Below, one piece after another: positions 8,452 to 15,781 of a stretch of 24,669 nucleotides of DNA (positions within the stretch are counted from its first letter, which is position 1; every line of letters starts with the position of its first letter). A program made the translations under genes and the position numbers. Source of the stretch: an uncultured bacterium (GTDB lineage Bacteria; Bacillota; Clostridia; Lachnospirales; Lachnospiraceae); contig CAMUHA010000022.1 of NCBI GenBank assembly GCA_947088515.1, forward strand, positions 1 to 24,669. The letters are read 5' to 3'. The notes below the pieces were generated by a model, which was not told the DNA's origin, did not search any database, and saw only the letters and a list, made by a program, of their open reading frames with translations.

Positions 8452-8465
8452 GATAAGCGCTTGTC
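8452..8465. promoter_or_regulatory. Candidate LacI/CcpA-type operator
   Basis: A 14-base near-palindrome, GATAAGCGCTTGTC, with the AAGCGCTT core typical of LacI-family operators and cre sites. The outer bases do not match the cre consensus (TG..CA is missing). It overlaps the -35 element at 8461-8466. Confidence 0.3.
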
Positions 8466-8489
8466 TAAATTGAAATAAAAGGGTAAAAT
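8461..8489 (+). promoter_or_regulatory. Predicted promoter of the PAP2-like gene
   Basis: TTGTCT (8461-8466), 17 bases, TAAAAT (8484-8489). The transcription start would be near 8496, giving a leader of about 20 bases that holds the AAAGGG SD (8506-8511). Confidence 0.5.
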
Positions 8490-8517
8490 AAAAACGCAAT
8501 CATTGAAAGGGATGGAT

Positions 8518-8973
8518 ATGAATTTTATTGACGATTTACTTCAAAACCAAATTTTTGTTTCGGCGGCTCTTGGCTGGCTTGTTGCACAGGTATTGAAAAC
8601 ATTGATACATTTTATAATTAATAAAAAGTTTGTGGCGGAACGTATGGTGGGAAGCGGCGGAATGCCAAGCAGCCATTCTGCTACTGTTTGCAGTATGGCT
8701 GCAGCGGCAGGAATGAAATATGGCGGCGGCAGCTTTGAGTTTGCAGTTACTCTGATGCTTGCCATTATAGTCATGTATGACGCTATGGGTGTGCGCAGGG
8801 AAACCGGTATACAGGGCAGAGTATTAAATGAGATGCTGGAAATTTTTGTCAATATGGGAAAAGAAATCAGCGCGGAAGCTAAGCTGAAAGAGTTGGTGGG
8901 ACATACGCCGCTGCAGGTTTTAATGGGGGCAGTTTTGGGAATCATAATTGCAGTTATTGTAGTTAGTCTGTAG
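8518..8973 (+). CDS. Divergent PAP2 family membrane protein (DUF212, COG1963)
   Basis: This 151-residue membrane protein belongs to the DUF212 / COG1963 group (B. subtilis YuiD type), distantly related to PAP2 acid phosphatases. Visible markers are GSGGMPSSHSA (45-55), DAMGVRRETGIQG (88-100) and the C-terminal GHTPLQVLMGAVLG followed by a hydrophobic helix. Three or four membrane segments are apparent. The substrate is unknown for the family; a lipid phosphate is often suggested. The start at ATG 8518 is chosen for its spacing of six bases from AAAGGG; a TTG at 8503 would lie upstream of the SD. It is the first gene of a likely transcript running into the small ORF and gmd. Confidence 0.9.
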   Translation: MNFIDDLLQNQIFVSAALGWLVAQVLKTLIHFIINKKFVAERMVGSGGMPSSHSATVCSMAAAAGMKYGGGSFEFAVTLMLAIIVMYDAMGVRRETGIQGRVLNEMLEIFVNMGKEISAEAKLKELVGHTPLQVLMGAVLGIIIAVIVVSL

Positions 8974-8985
8974 AAGGGGCATACT

Positions 8986-9102
8986 GTGAAAGATAAATTT
9001 TTAACAGACAAATTTACGGCGACATTCAAATTTGCAGGTTTTGGCAGCATGGAGGATTACTATAAAAGAATATATTTTCTACAGGCAAATATTATAAATT
9101 AA
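8986..9102 (+). CDS. Small 38-residue ORF before gmd, unknown
   Basis: GTG at 8986 is preceded by GAAGGGG (8973-8979) at ideal spacing. The frame runs 38 codons to TAA 9100-9102, which abuts the gmd SD (AAAGGAG). The peptide starts MKDKFLTDKFTATFKFAGFG and continues with a Tyr/Phe/Lys-rich half. It has no signal peptide or membrane helix. It fills the whole gap between two genes with tight spacing on both sides, which argues for real translation, but I do not recognise it. It could also be a leader peptide or chance. Confidence 0.4.
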   Translation: MKDKFLTDKFTATFKFAGFGSMEDYYKRIYFLQANIIN

Positions 9103-9113
9103 AGGAGAGATTT

Positions 9114-10187
9114 ATGCAGAAGATAGCATTAATTACAGGAATTACAGGACAAGATGGCTCATATCTGGCAGAATTTTTGCTGGATAAGGGATATGAAGTG
9201 CATGGTCTGGTCAGAAGGCATAGCATCAGCAATACGTCACGTATTGACCATATTTTGCAATCAGATTATCATAAGGTGAAGTTTTTTCTCCACTTTGCAG
9301 ATATGACAGATTCCAGCAACCTGATGCGCCTGATAGCGGAGATCCGCCCCACAGAAGTCTATAATCTTGCGGCACAGTCCCATGTGGGCATATCCTTCGA
9401 GGTCCCGGAATATACGGCAGAAGCAACCGGAGTCAGCACGTTAAAGTTACTTGAGGCAATCCGGGTAAACGGGGGGAACTGCAGGTATTATCAGGCTTCT
9501 ACTTCGGAATTATTTGGCGGGCTTGCCGAAACGGCGCCTCAAAGCGAGAGCACCCCTTTTTATCCCAAAAGTCCTTATGGTGCGGCAAAACTGTACTCTT
9601 ACTGGATAACTGTGAATTACAGGGAATCATATAATATGTTTACCTGCAATGGTATTTTATTTAACCATGAATCCCCAAGAAGGGGAGAAAATTTCGTTAC
9701 CAGAAAAATTACGCTTGCGATAGCAGGAATTGTTGCAGGAAAGCAGGAAAAGCTTTCTCTTGGCAACTTAAATGCCAAGCGTGACTGGGGATTTGCCGGA
9801 GACTATGTGGAAGGCATGTGGATGATGCTGCAGCAGGAAAAACCGGACGACTATGTGCTTGCCACGAATGAAACACATACAGTAAGAGAGTTTGTGGAAG
9901 AGGCATTTAAAGAAGTGGGAATAAATATCAGATGGGAAGGATGCGGTATTAACGAAAAAGGTTATGACGCTGACACTGGAAAACTGTTGGTAGATGTCAA
10001 CCCGGAATTTTACCGGCCGGCAGAGGTGGAGTTTTTGTGGGGAAATGCTGCCAAAGCGGAAAGAATTCTTGGATGGAAGCGAAAAGTGGATTTCCGGGGA
10101 CTGGTGTCCATGATGATGGATGCTGATTTAAGACAGATTTTGGGAATAAGCAGCAATGAGTATAAAGAAAGCCATGGAAAAAAATAG
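9114..10187 (+). CDS. gmd: GDP-mannose 4,6-dehydratase
   Basis: Gmd converts GDP-D-mannose to GDP-4-keto-6-deoxymannose with bound NADP, the first step towards GDP-L-fucose and related 6-deoxy sugars. The 357-residue protein is a short-chain dehydrogenase of the extended class. The Rossmann loop is GITGQDG (Gly9, Gly12, Gly15). The catalytic set is Thr130 and Glu132 in STSELFG, and Tyr155 and Lys159 in SPYGAAK. NHESPRRGENFVTRKI is a strong family signature. The SD AAAGGAG lies just before the ATG. The partner enzyme Fcl is encoded at 12046-12987, separated by one membrane protein gene. Confidence 0.96.
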   Translation: MQKIALITGITGQDGSYLAEFLLDKGYEVHGLVRRHSISNTSRIDHILQSDYHKVKFFLHFADMTDSSNLMRLIAEIRPTEVYNLAAQSHVGISFEVPEYTAEATGVSTLKLLEAIRVNGGNCRYYQASTSELFGGLAETAPQSESTPFYPKSPYGAAKLYSYWITVNYRESYNMFTCNGILFNHESPRRGENFVTRKITLAIAGIVAGKQEKLSLGNLNAKRDWGFAGDYVEGMWMMLQQEKPDDYVLATNETHTVREFVEEAFKEVGINIRWEGCGINEKGYDADTGKLLVDVNPEFYRPAEVEFLWGNAAKAERILGWKRKVDFRGLVSMMMDADLRQILGISSNEYKESHGKK

Positions 10188-10216
10188 GGTCTTACGAATA
10201 GGATGAGGATTATTAA

Positions 10217-11881
10217 ATGCTTTCTGTGATAGTAATCTGGCTGTATATGCTGTTTACCTGCTATGTGACAGGGTTTGCATGCGTCAAAGTGATTTCAGGC
10301 AGCAATAGCTTCCGCTGCAAAAAAGAGACAAGCTATTTGTTTGCGGGGATAGGGGTGGTGACAGTTTATTCCCAGTTTTTCAGTATATTCTGGAAAGTGG
10401 GACTATGGGCTAACCTGATACTGCTCCTTATCTGTTTTTTGTGCGTGCTTCTTAATAAAAAGGAGCTGAAGGAAAATCTTCATACTTGCCGGCTTACAAT
10501 TACGCCGGTGAGGGCAGTGGTTATTCTATTGCTGTTTCTTGTTTTTGCTTATGGCGCGTCTACAGGTCTTATACACTATGATACAGGACTTTACCATGCA
10601 CAGAGCATCCGGTGGATTGAAGAATATGGCGTTGTGCCTGGCCTTGGGAATCTGCACAGCAGACTTGCATATAATAGCTCAGCCTTTTGTCTGTCAGCGC
10701 TTTACAGCATGGCATTTTTGGGGGGACAGTCTTTTCATTGTTGTGCAGGTTTTCTGGCGTTCATGTTAGCGGTGGTCTGCATAGAAGCTCTTGGAAGGAG
10801 GCGGTCGCCAAAGCCATTGCTTTCAGATTTTGCAAGGATTGTCAGTGTATACTATTTATTGATGATATTTGACGAGATGGTGTCGCCTGCCTCTGATTAT
10901 TTTATGGTTCTCATGGTGTTTTTTATTGTTATAAGATGGCTGGAACTGATTGAAGAGGAGGAAAAGAGCTATTATCCATATGCTGCACTGTGTATATTTT
11001 GCCTTGTGGTACTGACCGTTAAGCTCTCAGGAGCATTGATTTTGCTTCTTGCATTAAAACCGGCAGCAATGCTGATAAAGGAAAAGCGGTTTCGGGAAAT
11101 CGCAAAGTTTATTGGAATAGGGATAATGACGCTATTGCCATTTTTAATTAGAAATATTATTCTATCAGGATGGTTGGTTTACCCACTGACTTTTATAGAT
11201 ATATTTTCCTTTGACTTTAAAATCCCTAAGGGGATGGCGGAATATGATGCAAAAGAAATACAGGTATGGGGCAGGGGAATTAAGGATGTGGGAAGATATG
11301 GAGAAGACGTTGCTGCCTGGCTGCCCCAGTGGGTGGAAGGGCTGGACGGAAGCAATAAGGTTTTTCTTCTAATGGCTTTAGGAAGCCTCATTCTGCTTTT
11401 TTTGTCAGGCATGTATGCGCTTATTAAAAGAAAAAGAGAGATGGCGGCGGTTTTGCATGTGCAGGGAACTCTGGCAGCATGTTTTTTGTTCTGGTTATTT
11501 AGTGCGCCTTTGGTCCGATATGGATGCGTCTTTTTGTGGCTGCTTCCTGTATTGGTGTGGGGATATGGCTATTTGAAGATAAGCCCGCATTTGGACAGGT
11601 ACAAAGTTTATCTGATTTTACTTTTGCTTTTGGGGACATACAAGTTTATTATTTTTGGTGTGGAGACAGGGAAAGGATTTAGTGCAGCCAATTTGCTTTT
11701 GCAAAAGGATTATGAGAATTTTGAAACCGTTCCATATCAGCTTCATGGGTATACCTTTTATTATCCGGCAAAAGGGGATAGGACAGGATATTTTGATTTT
11801 CCGGCATCGCCCATAAAGGCAGAAGATATATTCAGAGGCAGTACCCTCAAGGAAGGATTTAAGGATGTAATACACAGTTAA
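10217..11881 (+). CDS. Large polytopic membrane protein, GT-C-like
   Basis: The 554-residue protein has about eleven to thirteen hydrophobic helices. The first large loop carries HYDTGLYHAQSIRW (120-133), followed by a GLGNLHSRLAYNSS stretch. That loop, with Asp122, resembles the acidic loop of GT-C glycosyltransferases and the LIC_10190-type membrane proteins of polysaccharide clusters; I call this similarity from memory of the pattern only. It may transfer a lipid-linked sugar or act in glycan assembly at the membrane. The last ~80 residues are soluble and aromatic-rich. The start ATG 10217 has GGATGAGG (10201-10208). Its position between gmd and fcl suggests a role in using fucosylated or deoxysugar donors. 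It is not a polymerase I can name. Confidence 0.75.
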   Translation: MLSVIVIWLYMLFTCYVTGFACVKVISGSNSFRCKKETSYLFAGIGVVTVYSQFFSIFWKVGLWANLILLLICFLCVLLNKKELKENLHTCRLTITPVRAVVILLLFLVFAYGASTGLIHYDTGLYHAQSIRWIEEYGVVPGLGNLHSRLAYNSSAFCLSALYSMAFLGGQSFHCCAGFLAFMLAVVCIEALGRRRSPKPLLSDFARIVSVYYLLMIFDEMVSPASDYFMVLMVFFIVIRWLELIEEEEKSYYPYAALCIFCLVVLTVKLSGALILLLALKPAAMLIKEKRFREIAKFIGIGIMTLLPFLIRNIILSGWLVYPLTFIDIFSFDFKIPKGMAEYDAKEIQVWGRGIKDVGRYGEDVAAWLPQWVEGLDGSNKVFLLMALGSLILLFLSGMYALIKRKREMAAVLHVQGTLAACFLFWLFSAPLVRYGCVFLWLLPVLVWGYGYLKISPHLDRYKVYLILLLLLGTYKFIIFGVETGKGFSAANLLLQKDYENFETVPYQLHGYTFYYPAKGDRTGYFDFPASPIKAEDIFRGSTLKEGFKDVIHS

Positions 11882-12045
11882 ACCCACAGGTATAGCGCCA
11901 GATTATTCCAAAGGATACGGTGTCTGGTGTCTGCATTAGAGCTGTATCAGTATAATAAATAGGAAGACAAGTTGCTTTATATATGAAATTGTTGCGGAAA
12001 ATAGCAGCGCCATAATCAGGAATGGGAAAGAAAGGAAATATTGTG
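11882..12045 (+). other. Intergenic spacer before fcl
   Basis: About 160 bases without a convincing gene. A perfect TATAAT lies at 11951-11956 but has no good -35 at 16-18 bases. A weak 5-bp inverted repeat (CCAGA / TCTGG) near 11898-11928 lacks a T run. ATG 12022 is in frame with fcl and would add eight residues. Confidence 0.4.
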
Positions 12046-12987
12046 ATGGAAAAGACAGATAAGATTTATGTGGCAGGACACAGGGGACTTGTGGGAAGCG
12101 CAATTGTCAGAAATCTAAAGGCAAAGGGATATACAAACGTATTTGGAAAAACCCACAGGGAGCTTGACCTGACAAATCAGGCAATGGTGCGTGAATTTTT
12201 TGAGACGGAAAAACCTGATGTTGTGGTTCTTGCTGCTGCTAAAGTTGGAGGTATCAATGCAAACAACACAGCACCCGCAGATTTTGCTTATGAAAATATG
12301 CAGATTCAGTGTAATGTAATTGAATGCAGCCACAGATATCATGTAAAAAAACTCCTTTTTCTGGGCAGTACCTGTATTTATCCCAGGATGGCTCCGCAGC
12401 CGATTCCTGAAGACGCACTGCTGACAGGCTCTTTGGAGGAAACCAATGAAGCATATGCGATTGCCAAAATTGCAGGGCTTGAAATGTGCAAGTTTTACAA
12501 AAGGCAGTATGGGGATAATTTTATCAGCTGTATGCCCACGAACCTGTATGGCCCATATGATAATTATGACCTTGAGGGTTCCCATGTAATGCCGGCCATG
12601 ATACGGAAATTTCATGAGGCAAAAGTTCATGACGCGCCTTCAGTGGAGTTATGGGGGACAGGGACGCCCCTTAGAGAATTTCTTTATGTGGAAGATATGG
12701 CGGATGCCTGTGTGTTTTTGCTGGAAAATTATGAAGGGGAGCAGCATGTGAACATTGGAACAGGCAGGGAAGTCACAATCAGTGACCTGGCACAGACTGT
12801 AAAAAAAGTGGTTGGGTATGAGGGAGAGATTGTGTGGAATAAAAACATGCCGGATGGCACACCCAGGAAGCTTACAAATGTGGAAAAGCTTCACAGTCTT
12901 GGGTGGTCTCATAAAGTAGAACTGGAGGAAGGCGTAAAGCTGGCATATCAATGGTTTAAAGATAATGTGGACAATGCTAGAATGTAA
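12046..12987 (+). CDS. fcl: GDP-L-fucose synthase
   Basis: Fcl epimerises and reduces GDP-4-keto-6-deoxymannose to GDP-L-fucose with NADPH, completing the route begun by Gmd. From ATG 12046 the product is 313 residues. The nucleotide loop is GHRGLVG (Gly11, Gly14, Gly17). The catalytic triad is Ser108 (GSTCIYP), Tyr137 and Lys141 (EAYAIAK). NLYGPYDNYD and REFLYVEDMADA are further family marks. I prefer 12046 because AAAGGA lies nine bases before it; ATG 12022 in frame is possible. Gmd is upstream with one membrane gene between them. No fucosyltransferase of a recognisable soluble type is in view. Confidence 0.95.
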   Translation: MEKTDKIYVAGHRGLVGSAIVRNLKAKGYTNVFGKTHRELDLTNQAMVREFFETEKPDVVVLAAAKVGGINANNTAPADFAYENMQIQCNVIECSHRYHVKKLLFLGSTCIYPRMAPQPIPEDALLTGSLEETNEAYAIAKIAGLEMCKFYKRQYGDNFISCMPTNLYGPYDNYDLEGSHVMPAMIRKFHEAKVHDAPSVELWGTGTPLREFLYVEDMADACVFLLENYEGEQHVNIGTGREVTISDLAQTVKKVVGYEGEIVWNKNMPDGTPRKLTNVEKLHSLGWSHKVELEEGVKLAYQWFKDNVDNARM

Positions 12988-13004
12988 AATGGAATTAAGA
13001 TATA

Positions 13005-13030
13005 TAAAATGTATTTGAGACATACGATAA
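13005..13030 (+). promoter_or_regulatory. Possible sigma-28 (SigD) promoter of the flagellin-like gene
   Basis: TAAA (13005-13008), 14 bases, TACGATAA (13023-13030), six of eight matches to GCCGATAA. Spacing is within the SigD range. It overlaps a better sigma-A promoter, so it may be fortuitous. Confidence 0.35.
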
Positions 13031-13043
13031 AATGTAATATAAT
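13015..13043 (+). promoter_or_regulatory. Strong sigma-A promoter of the flagellin-like gene
   Basis: TTGAGA (13015-13020), 17 bases, perfect TATAAT (13038-13043). The predicted start is near 13050, about 25 bases before the ATG, followed by an AGGAGG SD. Confidence 0.75.
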
Positions 13044-13075
13044 AAAAGCAGTCTTATAGAAAAGGAGGTGTAACT

Positions 13076-13837
13076 ATGAGTATTATGGCAGTAGGCAATG
13101 GGATATATAATTCATATTCCCATATTGCAAGTGGCAAAAGGATTAATACGGCAGCAGATGATGCGGCGGGACTTTCTATTGCACAGAAAATGAAACGGGA
13201 AGAAAACGGACTTAATGTCGGCGCAGACAATGCGAAAGATGGCATTGGCGTTCTAAACGTGGCAGATGGCGCGCTGGAAGGGATAACAGATTATCTGCAG
13301 AGAATTCGTGAACTGGGTGTTAAGTCCATGAATGGGCTGTATTCAGATTCCGACAGAGAGACATTCCAAAGTGAAATTGACCAGCTGAAGGACGGGATCC
13401 AGTCACTGGCAAAGGATACTTCTTTGAATGAGCAGAAGCTGCTTGATGGAAGCATGGCGGATATGCACCTGGCAACCAATCCAGATGGAAGTGGCATGTC
13501 TATTCAGATGGCAAACTCTACACTTGAAGCATTGGGTATTGCAGATTTTGACGTTACAAAAGGAAACTTTGACTTAAAGGCAATTGACCAGGCGCTGGAA
13601 AAAGTATCTGCCCAGAGAAGTAACGTTGGCGCTTCGACCAACCGTCTGGAGCATACCTATAATTACAATACCGGTGCAAGCTTAGAACAACTAAGCTCCA
13701 GAAGCCGGATAGAGGATTTGGATATGCCAAAAGCAATTTCGGAGAAAAAGAAAGAGGATTTGTTAAGTGAATACCGCAACCTGATGCTAAGAAGGCAAAT
13801 GGACCAGGAATCCATGATAACAAGACTGTTTCAGTAA
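13076..13837 (+). CDS. Short divergent flagellin-like protein
   Basis: The 253-residue protein keeps the flagellin D1 signature SGKRINTAADDAAGLSIAQK (19-38) and the C-terminal SRIEDLDMPKAISEK stretch, with the coiled helical regions between. It differs from export-competent flagellins at both ends. Only 18 residues precede SGKRIN, against about 33 usually, so most of the N-terminal D0 helix is missing. The C-terminal D0 helix is full length but much more charged (LMLRRQMDQES, ending TRLFQ instead of a typical SLLR end). The variable D2/D3 domain is absent. Expression signals are excellent: promoter, AAAGGAGGTG SD, and terminator. No other flagellar gene is in view. It could be a minor flagellin, a secreted or cytoplasmic derivative, or a decaying one. 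Confidence 0.85.
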   Translation: MSIMAVGNGIYNSYSHIASGKRINTAADDAAGLSIAQKMKREENGLNVGADNAKDGIGVLNVADGALEGITDYLQRIRELGVKSMNGLYSDSDRETFQSEIDQLKDGIQSLAKDTSLNEQKLLDGSMADMHLATNPDGSGMSIQMANSTLEALGIADFDVTKGNFDLKAIDQALEKVSAQRSNVGASTNRLEHTYNYNTGASLEQLSSRSRIEDLDMPKAISEKKKEDLLSEYRNLMLRRQMDQESMITRLFQ

Positions 13838-13857
13838 TTTCTGAAATAGCTGATAAG

Positions 13858-13881
13858 GGGCTGCCGCAATTGCGGCAGCCC
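13858..13881. terminator. Intrinsic terminator between the flagellin-like gene and pyrG
   Basis: A perfect inverted repeat GGGCTGCCGCAA / TTGCGGCAGCCC (13858-13869 with 13870-13881; loop AATT once folded) is followed by TTTAAT. It lies between two convergent genes. The T run is short, but the stem is very stable. Confidence 0.8.
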
Positions 13882-13917
13882 TTTAATGTGTGAGTATATA
13901 AGGAAGTAAAAGGAAAT

Positions 13918-15525
13918 TTATGATTGACAGCTGGTCTGGGCAGCTTTAATAAAACCATCGAACAATGGGTGAGGTCTGTTAGGACGGGATTTTAGCTCTG
14001 GGTGCGCCTGGGTTGCCAGAAAGAAAGGGTGGTCTGTAAGCTCGCACATTTCCACAATGCGTCCATCAGGTGACAGACCGGAAAGCTTCATGCCATGTTT
14101 AACCAGAAGGTCCCGGTAATCGTTGTTGACTTCATAGCGGTGTCTGTGACGTTCCCAGATAATTTCTTTCTTATATAATTGATAGGCTCTGGAAGTTTTG
14201 TCGAGCACGCATGGGTAAGAGCCAAGTCTTAATGTTCCTCCAATATTTTCCACACCATTTTGGTCTGGCATAAGGGTAATTACAGGGTGTGAGGTGAATG
14301 GGTTAAGTTCTAGGCTGTGTGCATCAGAAAAACCTATGACGTGGCGGGCAAATTCTACAATGGCAAGCTGCATCCCAAGGCACAGGCCAAGAAAAGGAAT
14401 GCTATGCGCTCTGGCGTAATGAATGGCGCATATTTTGCCTTCAACGCCCCGCAGACCAAAACCGCCGGGAACCAGAAGGCCCTTTGCGTCAGCCAATAGG
14501 CTTCCAACATTTTCCTTTGTCACGGTTTCGGAGTCAATCCATTTAATATTTACAGATATGTGATTGGAAATCCCTCCATGCTTTAAAGCCTCAACTACAC
14601 TGATGTAGGCGTCATGCAGCTGTACATATTTTCCTACAAGTGCAATCGTAACTTCCCCGGAAGGTGAACGAAGAGAGCGCACCATTAGTTCCCAGTCGGT
14701 AAGGTCTGGCGCCGGACAATCAAGATGCAGACATTCGCAGGCAACATTAGCAAGGCGTTCTTTTTCCATGGCAAGAGGAGCCTCATACAGATATTCAACG
14801 TCAAGATTTTGCAATACATGGTGTAGGGGGACATTACAAAACAGTGCGATTTTATCCCTGACTCCCTGATCTAAGGGATATTCGCTGCGGCACACAATGA
14901 TGTCAGGACGAATGCCCATTCCCTGCAATATTTTGACACTTGCCTGGGTAGGCTTGGTCTTCATTTCCGAAGAGGTCCTCAAGTAGGGAATTAAGGTAAC
15001 ATGAATCAGTATGGCATTCTCATGTCCTGCTTCATGCTGGAACTGACGGATGGCTTCCAAAAAGGGCTGGCTTTCAATGTCCCCTACCGTTCCGCCCACT
15101 TCAATTATTGCGATGCGCATTTCTCCGTTATCCCGGTTTGGGCAAAATCTGCTTTTGATTTCGTTGGTAATATGGGGAATAACCTGAACTGTGCCGCCGC
15201 CATATACACCGCGCCGCTCATTATGCAGAACGGACCAATATATTTTGCCGGTAGTAACATTTGAATTTTTATCCAGGTTTTCATCAATGAATCTTTCATA
15301 GTGGCCAAGGTCCAAGTCAGTTTCAGCCCCGTCTTCTGTGACGAACACCTCGCCGTGCTGGATGGGGTTTATGGTACCAGGGTCAATGTTAATATAGGGG
15401 TCCAATTTCTGCATGGTGACTTTATAACCCCTTGCTTTTAACAGCCTTCCAAGAGAAGCGGCAGTAATTCCCTTTCCAAGACCTGAAACCACGCCGCCAG
15501 TTACAAATACATACTTTACTGCCAT
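13918..15525 (-). CDS. pyrG: CTP synthase
   Basis: PyrG aminates UTP to CTP using ATP and glutamine, the last step of pyrimidine nucleotide synthesis. From the start at 15525 the product is 535 residues, the normal size. The synthetase domain has GGVVSGLGKGI (10-20) and the UTP/Mg region DPGTINPIQHGEVFVTEDG. The glutaminase domain has the oxyanion loop PGGFGLRG, nucleophile Cys382 in LGLCLGMQ, and His508-Glu510 in AHPE. The start is MAVKYVFVTGG, with GGAG six bases upstream; the frame extends 41 codons further but only through the promoter and leader. It is transcribed alone, ending at the shared terminator, and has a leader attenuator (15570-15605). Confidence 0.97.
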   Translation of the reverse strand: MAVKYVFVTGGVVSGLGKGITAASLGRLLKARGYKVTMQKLDPYINIDPGTINPIQHGEVFVTEDGAETDLDLGHYERFIDENLDKNSNVTTGKIYWSVLHNERRGVYGGGTVQVIPHITNEIKSRFCPNRDNGEMRIAIIEVGGTVGDIESQPFLEAIRQFQHEAGHENAILIHVTLIPYLRTSSEMKTKPTQASVKILQGMGIRPDIIVCRSEYPLDQGVRDKIALFCNVPLHHVLQNLDVEYLYEAPLAMEKERLANVACECLHLDCPAPDLTDWELMVRSLRSPSGEVTIALVGKYVQLHDAYISVVEALKHGGISNHISVNIKWIDSETVTKENVGSLLADAKGLLVPGGFGLRGVEGKICAIHYARAHSIPFLGLCLGMQLAIVEFARHVIGFSDAHSLELNPFTSHPVITLMPDQNGVENIGGTLRLGSYPCVLDKTSRAYQLYKKEIIWERHRHRYEVNNDYRDLLVKHGMKLSGLSPDGRIVEMCELTDHPFFLATQAHPELKSRPNRPHPLFDGFIKAAQTSCQS

Positions 15526-15569
15526 AATAATCTCCAATCTCCCCAGATATGTAAAATGGTTGTGCACAT

Positions 15570-15605
15570 AAAAAAGGCGCCATGAACCGTTGTCACAGCG
15601 CCTTT
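15570..15605 (-). terminator. Terminator-like attenuator hairpin in the pyrG leader
   Basis: Read on the minus strand: AAAGGCGC (15605-15598), a 17-base loop, GCGCCTTT (15580-15573), then the T run ending at 15570 (six T in all). It lies between the pyrG promoter and the pyrG start and no other minus-strand gene is upstream, so it should regulate pyrG itself. Confidence 0.7.
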
Positions 15606-15644
15606 GCTTTGATATAAAAATATTAACATCAGGAACAGGCGCTG
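15596..15644. repeat. Inverted repeat flanking the pyrG core promoter
   Basis: CAGCGCCT (15596-15603) and AGGCGCTG (15637-15644) form a perfect 8-base inverted repeat. The centres are 41 bases apart, close to four helical turns. One arm overlaps the -35/spacer edge and the other overlaps the 5' arm of the attenuator. It may be a paired protein site or chance. Confidence 0.35.
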
Positions 15645-15648
15645 TCAA
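15620..15648 (-). promoter_or_regulatory. pyrG promoter
   Basis: On the minus strand: perfect TTGACA (15648-15643), 17 bases, TAATAT (15625-15620). The predicted start is an A near 15613, so the hairpin begins about 8 bases into the transcript. The early transcript does not begin with the GGGC run used by B. subtilis pyrG. Confidence 0.75.
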
Positions 15649-15700
15649 CTTTTCTTTTTATAAAAAATTGATATTAGTTCATTCCTTTTTTATGGAATAA

Positions 15701-15730
15701 TTGACAGGGGTGTGTTACAATAAATATCAG
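15701..15730 (+). promoter_or_regulatory. Probable promoter region of the DUF1846-ftsH operon
   Basis: Perfect TTGACA at 15701-15706 with TATCAG 18 bases later (15725-15730), or alternatively an extended -10 TGT-TACAAT (15713-15721) that would not use that -35. The exact pairing is unclear. The region is divergent from pyrG. Confidence 0.4.
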
Positions 15731-15781
15731 TGTCTGGAAGCAGAGATTAATCTGATAGTTGACAAGGGATGGATTTAACAT

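Noticed and set aside
11928..11956. Promoter before fcl using the perfect TATAAT at 11951
   Set aside because: No recognisable -35 at 16-18 bases and no TGN extension.
15606..15619. B. subtilis-type GGGC start for CTP-dependent G insertion at pyrG
   Set aside because: The bases around the predicted start are A/T-rich and no run of G is found there.
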